Source of the DNA: Chromatiaceae bacterium
GTDB lineage: Bacteria; Pseudomonadota; Gammaproteobacteria; Chromatiales; Chromatiaceae
DNA length: 46,981 nucleotides
NCBI GenBank assembly: GCA_025458165.1
Contig: JALOTB010000028.1
Location: 1-46,981, forward strand
Reading direction: 5' to 3'
Shown: positions 37,979-45,982 of the stretch, piece after piece
Position numbering within the stretch: the first letter of the stretch is position 1
Layout of the letters: the number at the start of each line of letters is the position of its first letter
Made by a program: the position numbers and the translations under genes
The notes under the pieces: generated by a model
Database searches by the model: none
What the model saw: only the letters and a program-made list of their open reading frames with translations
What the model was told of the DNA's origin: nothing

Positions 37979-38461
37979 ATGCCCGACCTCCTGGTCCTGC
38001 TGATCCTGCTCATCGCCGCCAACGCGGCCCCCATCCTCGCCGACGACCTGCTCGGGGGGCGCTGGTCCTGGCCCCTCGACGGCGGGCTGCGGCTGGGTGA
38101 CGGGCGCCGGCTCCTCGGTTCCTCCGCCACCTGGCGCGGGGTGATCGCCGCGGTCGCGGTGACCGCCGCGCTCGCTGCGTTGTTTGGGCACGGGATCGCC
38201 ACCGGGGCGCTGGTCGGGCTGCTCGCGATGCTGGGCGATGCCGCGTCCAGCTTTGTCAAGCGCCGCTTGCGACTGGAGCCTGGCGACCCGGCCTTTGGAC
38301 TGGACCAGATCCCCGAGAGCCTGCTGCCTGTGCTCGTGATCGCCGGCGACTACGGGCTCGCCTGGCTGGACGTGGCGTTACTCGTCGCGGCCTTCACCCT
38401 GTTCGATCTCTTGGTGTCGCGCATCCTCTACCGGTTCCGCCTGCGCAAGCGGCCTTACTGA
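37979..38461 (+). CDS. CarS-like CDP-archaeol synthase family membrane protein
   Basis: 160 residues, about five membrane helices. Motifs match the CarS/DUF46 family: residues ~22-55 D-D-L-L-G-G then GLRLGDGRRLLGSSATWRGV (the DGRxLxGxxxTWRG signature) and GDAASSFVKRRLRLEPGD (GDxxxSFxKRR), then F-G-L-D-Q-I-P-E-S. CarS uses CTP to activate an unsaturated archaeal lipid; bacterial relatives are likely CDP-alcohol or cytidylyl-type transferases of unknown lipid substrate. Start ATG 37979; an earlier frame extension of seven codons lacks a ribosome-binding site. Converges on the phosphoesterase gene after 17 bp. Confidence 0.82.
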   Translation: MPDLLVLLILLIAANAAPILADDLLGGRWSWPLDGGLRLGDGRRLLGSSATWRGVIAAVAVTAALAALFGHGIATGALVGLLAMLGDAASSFVKRRLRLEPGDPAFGLDQIPESLLPVLVIAGDYGLAWLDVALLVAAFTLFDLLVSRILYRFRLRKRPY

Positions 38462-38478
38462 GCGCGTGAGAACGCTGG

Positions 38479-39450
38479 TTAACCGGCGGCGCAGAGCAGC
38501 CGGTGGATGGTGATCTCCGGCGGGCAGTTGTAACGAATAGGCACCACGCAGGAGCCAGCGCCGACAGAGGTGTAACCCTGCATCTCGCCCCAGCGCCAGG
38601 GGCCGCGGCCGAGTGCCCGCGGGCACTTGGCATTGTAGGTGAGGGGTAGGCCGCCGGGCAGACAGATCTGCCCGCCGTGGGTGTGTCCGCAGAGCATTAG
38701 GTCGAAGCCGGCGTGCGCCGCATGGCGGTAGATCTCGGGGGAGTGCGCAAGCAGGATGGCGCAGGCGTCGGGGGGGATGGCGTCGGCGGCCTTCTCGATG
38801 TTCTCGGCGCGGTAATAGTGCGGGTCGTCGATCCCCGCGAGGTGGATGACCCCGCCCTGCCGCTCAAGGGTGATCGACTCGTTGAGCAGCACGCGCACGT
38901 CCAGTGCCTCCAGGTCCGGCACCATCTCGATGAAGTCGTGGTTGCCGAGCACGGCATAGACCGGGCGGTCGATGTGCAGGCGCAGTGCCGCCACGGCCCT
39001 GACGGTCTCATCGCTGGCGCCATAGGTACGGGCGCGGAAGTCCCCGGTGATGACGCAGAGGTCGTAGTCGACCAGGCGCACACGCTCGGCGAGGGCGTGG
39101 CTGATCTCGGCGTCCATGTCGAGGTGGAGGTCGCTGAGATGCAGGATTCGCAGCCCGTGGAAGGGTGCCGGGAGACGGGCGAGGGCGACCGGGTTCTCGG
39201 TGATGCCGATGTCGGCGGCGTTGCGTCGGCCGCGCCCGTAGAGTCCGAGGGCGCGGAGCGTGAGCCGCATCAGGCTGTGCACCGAGTACCAGTTCTCGAT
39301 ATGGAAGAAGTTGCGCCCGCGCCCGAAGATCTGGGTGACGTGGTCGCGCTCGATGCCGCGGCGCTGGCTGAGGTGCAGTCGGCCAACGCGCTCGGCGAGG
39401 CGCGCGAGCTGCGCTTGGTCGAGCTCGACATGGGGTGGGTGCGGTTGCAT
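38479..39450 (-). CDS. Metallophosphoesterase, YkuE/LpxG-like
   Basis: 323 residues. A dinuclear-metal phosphoesterase with all five motifs: LHLSDLHLDM (first Asp/His), ITGDF, GNHD, LLAHSPE and GHTHGGQ. It belongs with YkuE-type enzymes (some members, LpxG, act on UDP-diacylglucosamine). An N-terminal ~95 residues precede the catalytic domain; the piece YSVHSLMRLTLRALGLYGRG is amphipathic and could touch the membrane, but no clear TM helix is present. It lies beside a lipid-type CarS-like gene, which hints at lipid metabolism; this is inference. Confidence 0.88.
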   Translation of the reverse strand: MQPHPPHVELDQAQLARLAERVGRLHLSQRRGIERDHVTQIFGRGRNFFHIENWYSVHSLMRLTLRALGLYGRGRRNAADIGITENPVALARLPAPFHGLRILHLSDLHLDMDAEISHALAERVRLVDYDLCVITGDFRARTYGASDETVRAVAALRLHIDRPVYAVLGNHDFIEMVPDLEALDVRVLLNESITLERQGGVIHLAGIDDPHYYRAENIEKAADAIPPDACAILLAHSPEIYRHAAHAGFDLMLCGHTHGGQICLPGGLPLTYNAKCPRALGRGPWRWGEMQGYTSVGAGSCVVPIRYNCPPEITIHRLLCAAG

Positions 39451-39660
39451 GAGAGATCGCTAGAAGTTCGGTCCGCAACACAGGGCTGATAAACGCACCC
39501 GAGCAGGCGGCTGGGCGACGAGGCGAGCCGGACCCTGGCGCGCACCGCGTCCGCCCTGGCGCGGCGGGCGGACTCGCCGCTAAGAGTAGCCGAGCCGCGC
39601 ACCCGGCGGGGAGGCGCCCCGGCGACCCCCAGGGACGCGGGCCACACCGGCTCGGGCGCC

Positions 39661-39689
39661 TTGTCTTGCCGATGGGGCTTTGCTACCGT
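39661..39689 (+). promoter_or_regulatory. Possible promoter of the 4.5S RNA gene
   Basis: TTGTCT (39661-39666), 17-bp spacer, then TG-C-TACCGT (extended -10, hexamer 39684-39689), followed by the GC-rich discriminator GCGCCCC. Such GC-rich discriminators are typical of stable-RNA promoters. The mature RNA begins about 28-35 bases beyond the expected start, so 5' processing would be required. Confidence 0.35.
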
Positions 39690-39723
39690 GCGCCCCGGTC
39701 CCGGGCTCGGGGCCGCGCTCAAT

Positions 39724-39835
39724 GGTGGTCGCCGCCGGTCCCCCCGCAACGCGAAGCCGTAAACCCGGTCAGGCCCGGAAGGGAGCAGCCGCAGCGGTGG
39801 CAGCGTGTGCCGGGGTGTGGCTGGCGGGGGCCGCC
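39724..39835 (+). ncRNA. ffs: Signal recognition particle 4.5S RNA
   Basis: Small RNA that binds Ffh for co-translational targeting of membrane proteins. The universal core GGTCAGGCCCGGAAGGGAGC (about 39767-39786) and the flanking CCCGCAAC near 39744 and GTGTGCCGGGGTGTGGCTGG near 39805 match the bacterial 4.5S RNA. The ends pair: GGTGGTC (39724-39730) with GGCCGCC (39829-39835, one G-T and one more wobble), giving a 112-nt molecule close to the 114 nt of E. coli. The gene lies just upstream of dnaX, as in Pseudomonas. Exact ends are from pairing. Confidence 0.95.
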
Positions 39836-39911
39836 TCCCTCTCGCGTGATCCCCCTTCGGCCATGGGTTAAACTCGCGGCCTCCCAATCTCGGCCTCGCA
39901 TCCCGCTGCCC

Positions 39912-41738
39912 ATGTCCTATCAGGTCCTCGCGCGCAAGTGGCGCCCCCGGTCCTTTACGGACATGGTCGGTCAGGCCCACGTGGTGCGGGCACTGGGCAA
40001 CGCGCTCGATCGCGGCCAGGTCCATCACGCCTACCTCTTCACCGGGACCCGCGGGGTCGGCAAGACCACCCTGGCGCGCATCCTGTCCAAGGCGCTGAAT
40101 TGCGAGCAGGGGGTGAGCTCCCGGCCGTGCGGCCAGTGCACCTCCTGCCGCGAGATCGACGAGGGGCGCTTTGTGGATCTCCTGGAGGTGGACGCCGCTT
40201 CCCGCACCAAGGTCGACCAGACCCGCGACCTCCTCGATAACGTCCCCTTCGCGCCGGTCAAGGGACGCTTCAAGGTGTACCTCATTGACGAAGTGCACAT
40301 GTTCTCCGGACACAGCTTCAATGCCCTGTTGAAGACCCTCGAGGAGCCGCCGCCGCACGTGAAGTTCCTGCTCGCCACCACCGACCCGCAGAAGGTCCCG
40401 GTGACGGTGCTGTCGCGCTGCCTACAGCTCAACTTGAAGCGCCTGCTGCCCGAGGAGATCCAGCGCCAGCTCGCGCACATCCTGACGACCGAGGGCATCG
40501 CCTACGACGACCAGGCCCTCGCCCTGCTCGCGCGCGCCGCCGATGGCAGCATGCGCGACGGGCTCTCCCTGCTCGATCAGGCCATCGCCTTTGGCGGCGG
40601 GCGGGTGCAGGCGGAGGAGGTGCGGGCGATGCTCGGCACGGTGAGCCGGGATCTCGTGCTTAACCTGCTGCAGGCCCTGGCCGACGGCGACGGGGCGGCC
40701 CTGCTCACTGAGGTGGGGCGGATCGCGGAGCTGACGCCGGACTTCGGCGGCGTGCTTCAGGACCTGCTGGTCCTGCTGCACCGCATCGCGCTCGTCCAGC
40801 AGATCCCGGCGACCCTCGCCGCGGACGATCCCGAGCGCGAGCGCCTGGCCGCCCTGGCCGCGACCGTCGCCCCCGAGGACGTCCAGCTCTACTACCAGAT
40901 CGGACTCCTCGGTCAGCAGGACCTTACCCTCGCCCCGGACCCGCGCACGGGGATCGAGATGGTCCTGCTGCGGATGCTCGCCTTCCGGCCGGAGGGCGCG
41001 GAGGACCAGCCGGAGGCGGCCCGCGCCGCTCGGCCGACCGGCGCGGCGACCTCCCCAGCGGCGGCCCCCGAGGGAGCCACCGCTTCGCCGGCCAGCGCCA
41101 AGCCCAGCCCCGCCGCGGCGGCGCTCGCCGCGGCCCGCCAGGCCACCGCCGCGCCGCCGACGCGCTCCCCGCAGCCCCGGACTCGCGCCCGCGATTCCGA
41201 CGTGCCCGCTCCGGCGCCCGAGACCCCAGATCCGCAATCCGTGATCCGCAATCCGCGATCGGAAATCCCCGATCCGCAATCCGCAATCCCTAATCCGCAG
41301 TCGGACGTTCCGCGCTCAGACCTCGCCGTTGCCGAGCCCCTGCCGCCTGCGCTCAAGGACGCCGAGGACTGGCACCGCCTGGTCGCCAAGCTCAGGCTCG
41401 GCGGAGTGGCCAGTCAGCTCGCAGGAAACTGTCAGTTCTCCGGGTGGGATGGGCGGCGGCTCAGCCTCACATTGGACCCCGAGAGCCAGCACATGTGGGT
41501 GACGAGCGCCGAGGAGCGCCTGCGCGGGGCCCTGGCCGAGGTGCTCGGTGCGGGCCTGCGGCTGGAGATCCGCATCGCGCGGCCGCACCAGGAGACACCG
41601 GCACAGCGGCGCATCCGCCTCAATGCCGAGCGGCTCGCCGGGGCCGAGGCCCTGATGGCCGAGGACCCGGTGGCGCGCGCGTTGGAGGATCGGCTCGACG
41701 CCCGCTGGATTGCTGGCAGCATCGAGCCGGCGGACTAG
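39912..41738 (+). CDS. dnaX: DNA polymerase III subunit tau (DnaX)
   Basis: Clamp-loader ATPase that also tethers polymerase cores. 608 residues. N-terminal MSYQVLARKWRPRSFTDMVG is diagnostic. Walker A GTRGVGKT (45-52), zinc cysteines 64, 73, 76 and 79, the DEVH box, and domain III complete. A Pro/Ala-rich linker (~365-480) leads to the tau-specific C-terminus that binds the alpha subunit. Within the linker is a heptanucleotide tandem repeat (41230-41299). I see no AAAAAAG-type slippery site near the usual place, so production of the short gamma form by frameshifting is not evident. First gene of dnaX-ybaB-recR. Start ATG 39912, 76 bp after ffs. Confidence 0.96.
   Translation: MSYQVLARKWRPRSFTDMVGQAHVVRALGNALDRGQVHHAYLFTGTRGVGKTTLARILSKALNCEQGVSSRPCGQCTSCREIDEGRFVDLLEVDAASRTKVDQTRDLLDNVPFAPVKGRFKVYLIDEVHMFSGHSFNALLKTLEEPPPHVKFLLATTDPQKVPVTVLSRCLQLNLKRLLPEEIQRQLAHILTTEGIAYDDQALALLARAADGSMRDGLSLLDQAIAFGGGRVQAEEVRAMLGTVSRDLVLNLLQALADGDGAALLTEVGRIAELTPDFGGVLQDLLVLLHRIALVQQIPATLAADDPERERLAALAATVAPEDVQLYYQIGLLGQQDLTLAPDPRTGIEMVLLRMLAFRPEGAEDQPEAARAARPTGAATSPAAAPEGATASPASAKPSPAAAALAAARQATAAPPTRSPQPRTRARDSDVPAPAPETPDPQSVIRNPRSEIPDPQSAIPNPQSDVPRSDLAVAEPLPPALKDAEDWHRLVAKLRLGGVASQLAGNCQFSGWDGRRLSLTLDPESQHMWVTSAEERLRGALAEVLGAGLRLEIRIARPHQETPAQRRIRLNAERLAGAEALMAEDPVARALEDRLDARWIAGSIEPAD
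41230..41299 (+). repeat. Heptanucleotide tandem repeat inside dnaX
   Basis: Ten units of 7 bp, consensus ATCCGCA; five units (1, 3, 7, 8, 10) are exact and the others differ by one to three bases. Because 7 is not a multiple of 3, three frames are cycled and the translation is a 7-residue repeat of the type D/N-P-Q/R-S-x-I-x at about residues 440-463 of tau. Read on the opposite strand it is the TGCGGAT-type heptamer. The array stays in frame because 70 bp plus flanks keep the phase. Confidence 0.9.
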
Positions 41739-41801
41739 CCGTATCCCCGTGGCCGACGCGGCCCCTCACAGCGAACGCATGACCCGAACAAGGTGACCCC
41801 A

Positions 41802-42125
41802 ATGAAGAGTGGACTAGGCAATATTCTCAAGCAGGCCCAGAAGATGCAGGAGGAGCTGCAGAAGGCGCAGGAGCGCCTCGCCCAGGAGGAGGTGATCGGG
41901 GAATCCGGCGGCGGCATGGTGAAGGTCACCATGAACGGCCGCCACGAGGTCAAGCGCGTGGAGATCGACCCCGCGCTAATGGGGGACGACCGCGAGATGC
42001 TCGAAGATCTGGTGGCGGCGGCGATCAACGCCGCGGTGCAGCGGGTCGGCGAGAAGACGCAGGAGAGCATGTCCGGGGTCACCGCGGGTCTGCCGCTACC
42101 CCCGGGGTTCAAGATGCCGTTTTAA
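41802..42125 (+). CDS. ybaB: YbaB/EbfC family nucleoid-associated protein
   Basis: 107 residues (E. coli 109). Small dimeric DNA-binding protein. N-terminal [19 protein letters not shown] is characteristic, followed by [20 protein letters not shown] and a helical C-terminus with [15 protein letters not shown] 41802 lies behind AAGGTG; the GTG at 41793 would add three residues and is less likely. It sits between dnaX and recR (63 bp and 3 bp gaps), a conserved bacterial trio. Confidence 0.95.
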   Translation: MKSGLGNILKQAQKMQEELQKAQERLAQEEVIGESGGGMVKVTMNGRHEVKRVEIDPALMGDDREMLEDLVAAAINAAVQRVGEKTQESMSGVTAGLPLPPGFKMPF

Positions 42126-42128
42126 GCC

Positions 42129-42725
42129 ATGCCGGAGCGTTCTCTGCTCAAGGAGCTGATCGACGCCCTGCGTTGCCTGCCGGGGGTGGGGCCCAAGTCG
42201 GCCCAACGCATGGCCTTTCATCTCCTGGAGCGCGACCGCGACGGCGGGCGGCACCTGGCGCAGGTGATGGCGGAGGCGATGGAGCGCATCACCCGCTGCC
42301 AGCGCTGCCGGACCCTGAGCGAGCACGAGGTCTGCGAGCTCTGCGCGAGCCCGCACCGCGACCTGGCGCTGCTGTGCGTGGTTGAGCACCCCTCGGCGGT
42401 CGCGGCCATCGAGCAGGCCACCGATTACCGTGGGCGCTACTTCGTGCTCGGCGGCCGCCTCTCACCGCTGGACGGGATCGGCCCCGACGAGCTCGGCCTC
42501 GATGTCCTCGAGGCGCGGCTCGCTGAGGGGACGGTGAGCGAGCTCATTCTCGCCATCAGCCCCACGGTGGAGGGGGCCGCGACCTCTCAGTACATCGCCG
42601 ACATCGCCGCCCAGCACGGGGTGCGGGCGACCCGCATCGCCCACGGCGTCCCCTTGGGCGGTGAGCTGGAGTACGTCGACGGCGGCACCCTGGCCCATGC
42701 CTTCGCAGGTCGCCAGGGGTTTTGA
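42129..42725 (+). CDS. recR: Recombination mediator protein RecR
   Basis: 198 residues. N-terminal helix-hairpin-helix [20 protein letters not shown], a C4 zinc finger [16 protein letters not shown] (57-72), a Toprim domain ([20 protein letters not shown] ... [16 protein letters not shown]) and a C-terminal Walker-B-like end with THI/ARG region [16 protein letters not shown]. Helps load RecA on gapped DNA with RecO and RecF. The stop of ybaB is 3 bp before its start, so translation is coupled. Confidence 0.96.
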   Translation: MPERSLLKELIDALRCLPGVGPKSAQRMAFHLLERDRDGGRHLAQVMAEAMERITRCQRCRTLSEHEVCELCASPHRDLALLCVVEHPSAVAAIEQATDYRGRYFVLGGRLSPLDGIGPDELGLDVLEARLAEGTVSELILAISPTVEGAATSQYIADIAAQHGVRATRIAHGVPLGGELEYVDGGTLAHAFAGRQGF

Positions 42726-42790
42726 GCGCCGCCGGGTGAGCCGGTCGGCTACCGCGAGCCCAATCAGACCCTAGCGGAGGGAGGACAACC

Positions 42791-43135
42791 ATGGCAGATA
42801 CCATCTTCGGGCGCATCGCGCGCGGCGAGCTCGCGGCGGACATCGTCTACCAGGACGACGACCTGGTCGCCTTCCGTGATATCGGCCCCCAGGCGCCCAC
42901 CCACATCCTGATCATCCCACGCAAGTCGATCGCTACGCTCAACGAGCTGGAGCCCGAGGACGCCCCGCTCGTCGGCAAGCTCCTGCTCGCCGCCAAGCGC
43001 ATCGCCGAGCAGGAGGGAATCGCCGAGGACGGCTACCGGGTGGTGATCAACTGCAACGCCGGGGCGGGCCAGACCGTGTTTCACCTGCACCTGCATCTGC
43101 TTGGCGGGCGCCCCATGCGTTGGCCCCCGGGGTGA
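42791..43135 (+). CDS. hinT: HIT-family hydrolase HinT
   Basis: 114 residues. Purine-nucleoside phosphoramidase, cytoplasmic dimer. Catalytic histidine triad HLHLHLL near the C-terminus (about 101-107), and the N-terminal I-F-G-R-I-A-R-G-E signature with the YQDDDLVAFRDIGPQAPTHI region. Strong Shine-Dalgarno (GGGAGGACAA) before ATG 42791. It follows recR by 65 bp and precedes minC by 122 bp. Confidence 0.94.
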   Translation: MADTIFGRIARGELAADIVYQDDDLVAFRDIGPQAPTHILIIPRKSIATLNELEPEDAPLVGKLLLAAKRIAEQEGIAEDGYRVVINCNAGAGQTVFHLHLHLLGGRPMRWPPG

Positions 43136-43257
43136 GCGGCTGCGCATCGCTTTCCGAGCCCGCGGCCAGGCGTTAGGATTGGCGTCGACTGTTCGGGCGG
43201 CACTGGCGTTTGGTGCTGTCACCTTGCCACCGGCAGAGGATACCCTCCACTCGACAC

Positions 43258-44013
43258 ATGGCGGCGAACCCATCAACCACGGCGGATGCCCCCACGGGCG
43301 CGTTCGAGCTCAAGGCGGCGGCCTTCACCCTACCGGTCATCCGTCTGCTTGGCGTCGACATGGACGCGGTCGCCGAGCAGCTCGGGGCCAAGGTCGAGCA
43401 GGCCCCGGATTTCTTCCATAACACGCCGGTGGTGATCGATCTGTCGGGGCTCGCCGCCGGTACCGGGGACGTGGAATTCCCCCTCCTGGTCGGCCTGCTG
43501 CGCGGCTACGGCATGATCCCGGTCGGCGTGCGCGGCGGGACCCCGGCGCAACAGGCCGCGGCCGAGGCGATGGAGCTGGCGATCCTGGGCGACGCCTTCG
43601 TGCGCCGCCCGCGCCCCGGCGCACCCGAGCGTGCCGCCCCCGCGCCTGCGCAGCCAGCACCCAAGCCCGAGGCACGACCGGCGGCGCCGACCTTCACCCT
43701 GGTGACCAAGCCGGTGCGCTCGGGGCAGCGGGTCTACGCGGCGGGCGGGGACCTCTCGGTGGTGGCGCCGGTCAGCTCCGGTGCGGAGCTCATGGCCGAC
43801 GGCAACATCCACGTCTACGGACCGCTGCGGGGGCGGGCGATCGCCGGGCTCAAGGGCAATACCGAGGCGCGCATCTTCTGCCAGGACCTGCAGGCCGAGC
43901 TGGTCTCGGTCGCCGGTCACTATCGCGTGAGCGAGAACATCCCGGAGGCGCTCAAGGGTGCCCCGGTGCAGATCTACCTCGATCACGAGGTCTTGAGGAT
44001 CGAGAAGTTCTAG
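43258..44013 (+). CDS. minC: Septum site-determining protein MinC
   Basis: Inhibits FtsZ polymerisation away from midcell. 251 residues (E. coli 231). N-terminal FtsZ-inhibitory domain (~15-110) with FHNTPVVIDLSGL; a Pro/Ala-rich linker (~122-145) longer than in E. coli; the C-terminal beta-helix domain ~150-250 with TLVTKPVRSGQRVYAAGGDL, GAELMADGNIHVYGPLRGRA and CQDLQAELVSVAGHYRVSEN that bind MinD. ATG 43258 is the first good start; no strong Shine-Dalgarno is seen. Followed by an unusually long 248-bp gap before minD. Confidence 0.95.
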   Translation: MAANPSTTADAPTGAFELKAAAFTLPVIRLLGVDMDAVAEQLGAKVEQAPDFFHNTPVVIDLSGLAAGTGDVEFPLLVGLLRGYGMIPVGVRGGTPAQQAAAEAMELAILGDAFVRRPRPGAPERAAPAPAQPAPKPEARPAAPTFTLVTKPVRSGQRVYAAGGDLSVVAPVSSGAELMADGNIHVYGPLRGRAIAGLKGNTEARIFCQDLQAELVSVAGHYRVSENIPEALKGAPVQIYLDHEVLRIEKF

Positions 44014-44261
44014 GGGGCTGCTGATTATTGGCCATCCTGGCCAAAATCAGCACGGAGCCGGAACAGCGTGGTTTCCCGGCTCCTTCATTTTCAGTCGCTT
44101 GCGCGCCTGAAAACGGCGGGGCTTGTGCCCCGCGCGGGAGACTCTGAATGCTTCAGCGTTTCCCCAGGCCCGGCGGGCCATCGGGGGCACGCGCGCCGCG
44201 ACGGCCGGCGCCGCGGACGACACGCGAGAAAACGACAACCGCCTGAAGGAGGGCGATCAAC
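44014..44261 (+). promoter_or_regulatory. minC-minD spacer with five hairpins
   Basis: 248 bp where min operons usually have a few tens. Five stems follow each other: TGCTGAT...TGGCCA / TGGCCA...ATCAGCA with a 3-base loop and one bulge (44019-44052); GGAGCCGG / CCGGCTCC with a 14-base loop followed by TTCATTTT (44054-44090); TTTTCAG / CTGAAAA (44088-44113); GCGGGGC / GCCCCGC with loop TTGT (44116-44133); and CTGAA / TTCAG inside GGGA / TCCC (44137-44164). The second looks like a terminator. The last ~95 bp give no hairpin and hold minD's ribosome-binding site. Confidence 0.65.
44054..44090 (+). terminator. Terminator-like hairpin after minC
   Basis: 8-bp perfect stem GGAGCCGG / CCGGCTCC with a 14-base loop, followed by TTCATTTT, 41 bp after the minC stop. 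If active it would lower minDE read-through from minC, so minDE would need its own promoter. Confidence 0.55.
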
Positions 44262-45071
44262 TTGGCGAGAATCATCGTTATCACGTCGGGCAAGGGGGGC
44301 GTCGGCAAGACCACCACCAGCGCCGCCCTCGCCATGGGGCTGGCCCAGCGCGGTCATCGTACCGCGGTGATCGACTTCGACGTGGGGCTGCGCAACCTCG
44401 ATCTGATCATGGGCTGCGAGCGGCGTGTGGTTTACGACTTCGTCAACGTGATCAACGGCGAGGCGAGCCTCAACCAGGCCCTGATCCGCGACAAGCGCTG
44501 CGACAGCCTGTACATCCTCCCGGCCTCGCAGACCCGCGACAAGGAGGCGCTCACCAAGGAGGGGGTTGGCAAGGTGCTGGAGGAGCTGTCGCAGGGGTTC
44601 GATTTCATTGTCTGCGACTCCCCCGCCGGGATCGAGCACGGTGCCACGATGGCGATGTACTACGCCGACGACGCCGTGGTGGTCACCAATCCCGAGGTCT
44701 CCTCGGTGCGCGATTCCGACCGCATGCTCGGAATCCTCTCCAGCAAGTCGCGCCGGGCCGAGACCAACGCCGAGCCGATCCGGGAGTTTCTGCTCCTGTC
44801 GCGCTACGACCCGGCGCGGGTGGCCAACGGCGAGATGCTGAGCGTCGAGGACGTGCAGGAGATCCTCTCGCTCGACCTGCTCGGGGTCATCCCCGAGTCA
44901 CGCGCAGTGCTCAATGCCTCCAATGCCGGCGTTCCGGTCATCCTCGACGGCGAGAGCGACGCCGGCAAGGCCTACGGGGATGCGGTCGCCCGCTACCTCG
45001 GCGAGCAGGTGCCCCACCGTTTTCTGACGGTTCAGAAGAAGGGCTTTTTTAGCCGCTTGTTCGGGGGGTGA
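44262..45071 (+). CDS. minD: Septum site-determining ATPase MinD
   Basis: 269 residues (E. coli 270). Membrane-switching ATPase that recruits MinC and oscillates with MinE. Deviant Walker A GKGGVGKTTTS, N-terminal ARIIVITS, DFDVGLRNLDLIMGCERRVV, and the C-terminal amphipathic membrane helix KKGFFSRLFGG. The start is TTG at 44262, backed by a strong AAGGAGG nine bases upstream and by alignment of MARIIVITSGKGG with the family; no ATG fits. The stop (TGA) ends at 45071, just before minE. Confidence 0.97.
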   Translation: MARIIVITSGKGGVGKTTTSAALAMGLAQRGHRTAVIDFDVGLRNLDLIMGCERRVVYDFVNVINGEASLNQALIRDKRCDSLYILPASQTRDKEALTKEGVGKVLEELSQGFDFIVCDSPAGIEHGATMAMYYADDAVVVTNPEVSSVRDSDRMLGILSSKSRRAETNAEPIREFLLLSRYDPARVANGEMLSVEDVQEILSLDLLGVIPESRAVLNASNAGVPVILDGESDAGKAYGDAVARYLGEQVPHRFLTVQKKGFFSRLFGG

Positions 45072-45073
45072 CC

Positions 45074-45343
45074 ATGAGCCTGCTCGATTATTTCCGCTCC
45101 TCCCGCTCCAAGGGGACCGCCTCGGTCGCCAAGGAGCGGCTTCAGATCCTGGTCGCCCACGACCGCTCCGAGCGTCATCGGCCCTCCTACCTGCCCAAGC
45201 TCCAGCGCGAGATCCTCGACGTCATCCGCAAGTACGTCGAGGTCGACATGAGCGCCGTCTCCGTCAACTACGAGCAAGAGGCCAGCCGCGAGATCCTCGA
45301 GCTCAACATCATCCTCCCGGACACGGCCCGTAACCGAGCCTGA
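45074..45343 (+). CDS. minE: Cell division topological specificity factor MinE
   Basis: 89 residues. N-terminal MSLLDYFRSSRSKGTASVAK amphipathic/MinD-binding part, then LKLQREILDVIRKY-like LPKLQREILDVIRKYVEVD and the beta strand region to LNIILPD. Drives MinD off the membrane. ATG 45074 is 2 bp after the minD stop; a GTG at 45068 overlapping the minD stop would add two residues. Translationally coupled to minD. Confidence 0.95.
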   Translation: MSLLDYFRSSRSKGTASVAKERLQILVAHDRSERHRPSYLPKLQREILDVIRKYVEVDMSAVSVNYEQEASREILELNIILPDTARNRA

Positions 45344-45982
45344 GCCGCGACGCACGCCGAGCACGGGGGCGGACGCGCCCCGCTGCACCTTAGGCTAACG
45401 CGCCATCGGTTCCTTGCGATCCGCCGGAGGTCGATAGGCGGCGGCCGACGAGCCATGGCATCAGTTTTGGGGCGATGATCTCAGCCTGCCCGAACCGGGC
45501 TGGATGGACTGGGGGCACCTGCTTGCGGCGCTCGAGTGGCCGATAGCTGTCTGCTGGCGCTCGCGGTACACCGCGGCGGGCTCGACCGGTAACCTCTGAT
45601 CGCGCGGGTCCGATCATCGCCATAGCCAATGCACGCAGGACGCATCTCGAATTGATCCGGCCTGGCACCGTTGCTCATATATGGTCCGCCCCGCGATGCA
45701 AGAGTGACCCGCTGATCGACAGAAAGAAGACGTTGCGGCCATATATCCGGCATCGTGGTGAGGTGCCGTCGCCGGCCCTCGTGCCCTGATGGAATCCGCG
45801 AGCATTCCCGTCCTCATCACACTCTCAGTCTCGGCCAAGCCGGCTCGTGGGCAACACAGGTTCTCGGGAATGCAGGACGTGCCTTTCCTGCCATCACAGT
45901 GAGGTTCACTCTTCGCAACTCGTGGTGGTCGTGACGCCGCCTCCTGCGCGCCTGCTTGGCGCGTGTCGCTTCGTTCGCTGGC
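45344..45982. other. 639-bp gap between minE and the IS110 relic
   Basis: No gene recognised on either strand; the open frames present have no coding character. It includes an AT-rich inverted repeat: ATATATGGTCCGC (45677-45689) and GCGGCCATATAT (45735-45746), 45 bp apart, complementary with one bulge. Near minE a GC stem GGGGCG / CGCCCC without a T-tract may weakly end transcription. The DNA may be a degraded accessory insertion next to the IS. Confidence 0.5.
45677..45746. repeat. AT-rich inverted repeat
   Basis: Arms ATATATGGTCCGC and GCGGCCATATAT (one bulge) separated by 45 bp, unusually AT-rich at the tips for this GC-rich window. Could be a small non-autonomous element's ends or an operator; I see no target duplication. 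Confidence 0.4.

Noticed and set aside
39666..39911. Extended dnaX frame starting at 39666
   Set aside because: It would overlap the 4.5S RNA gene; the family start MSYQVLARKWRP at 39912 is clear.
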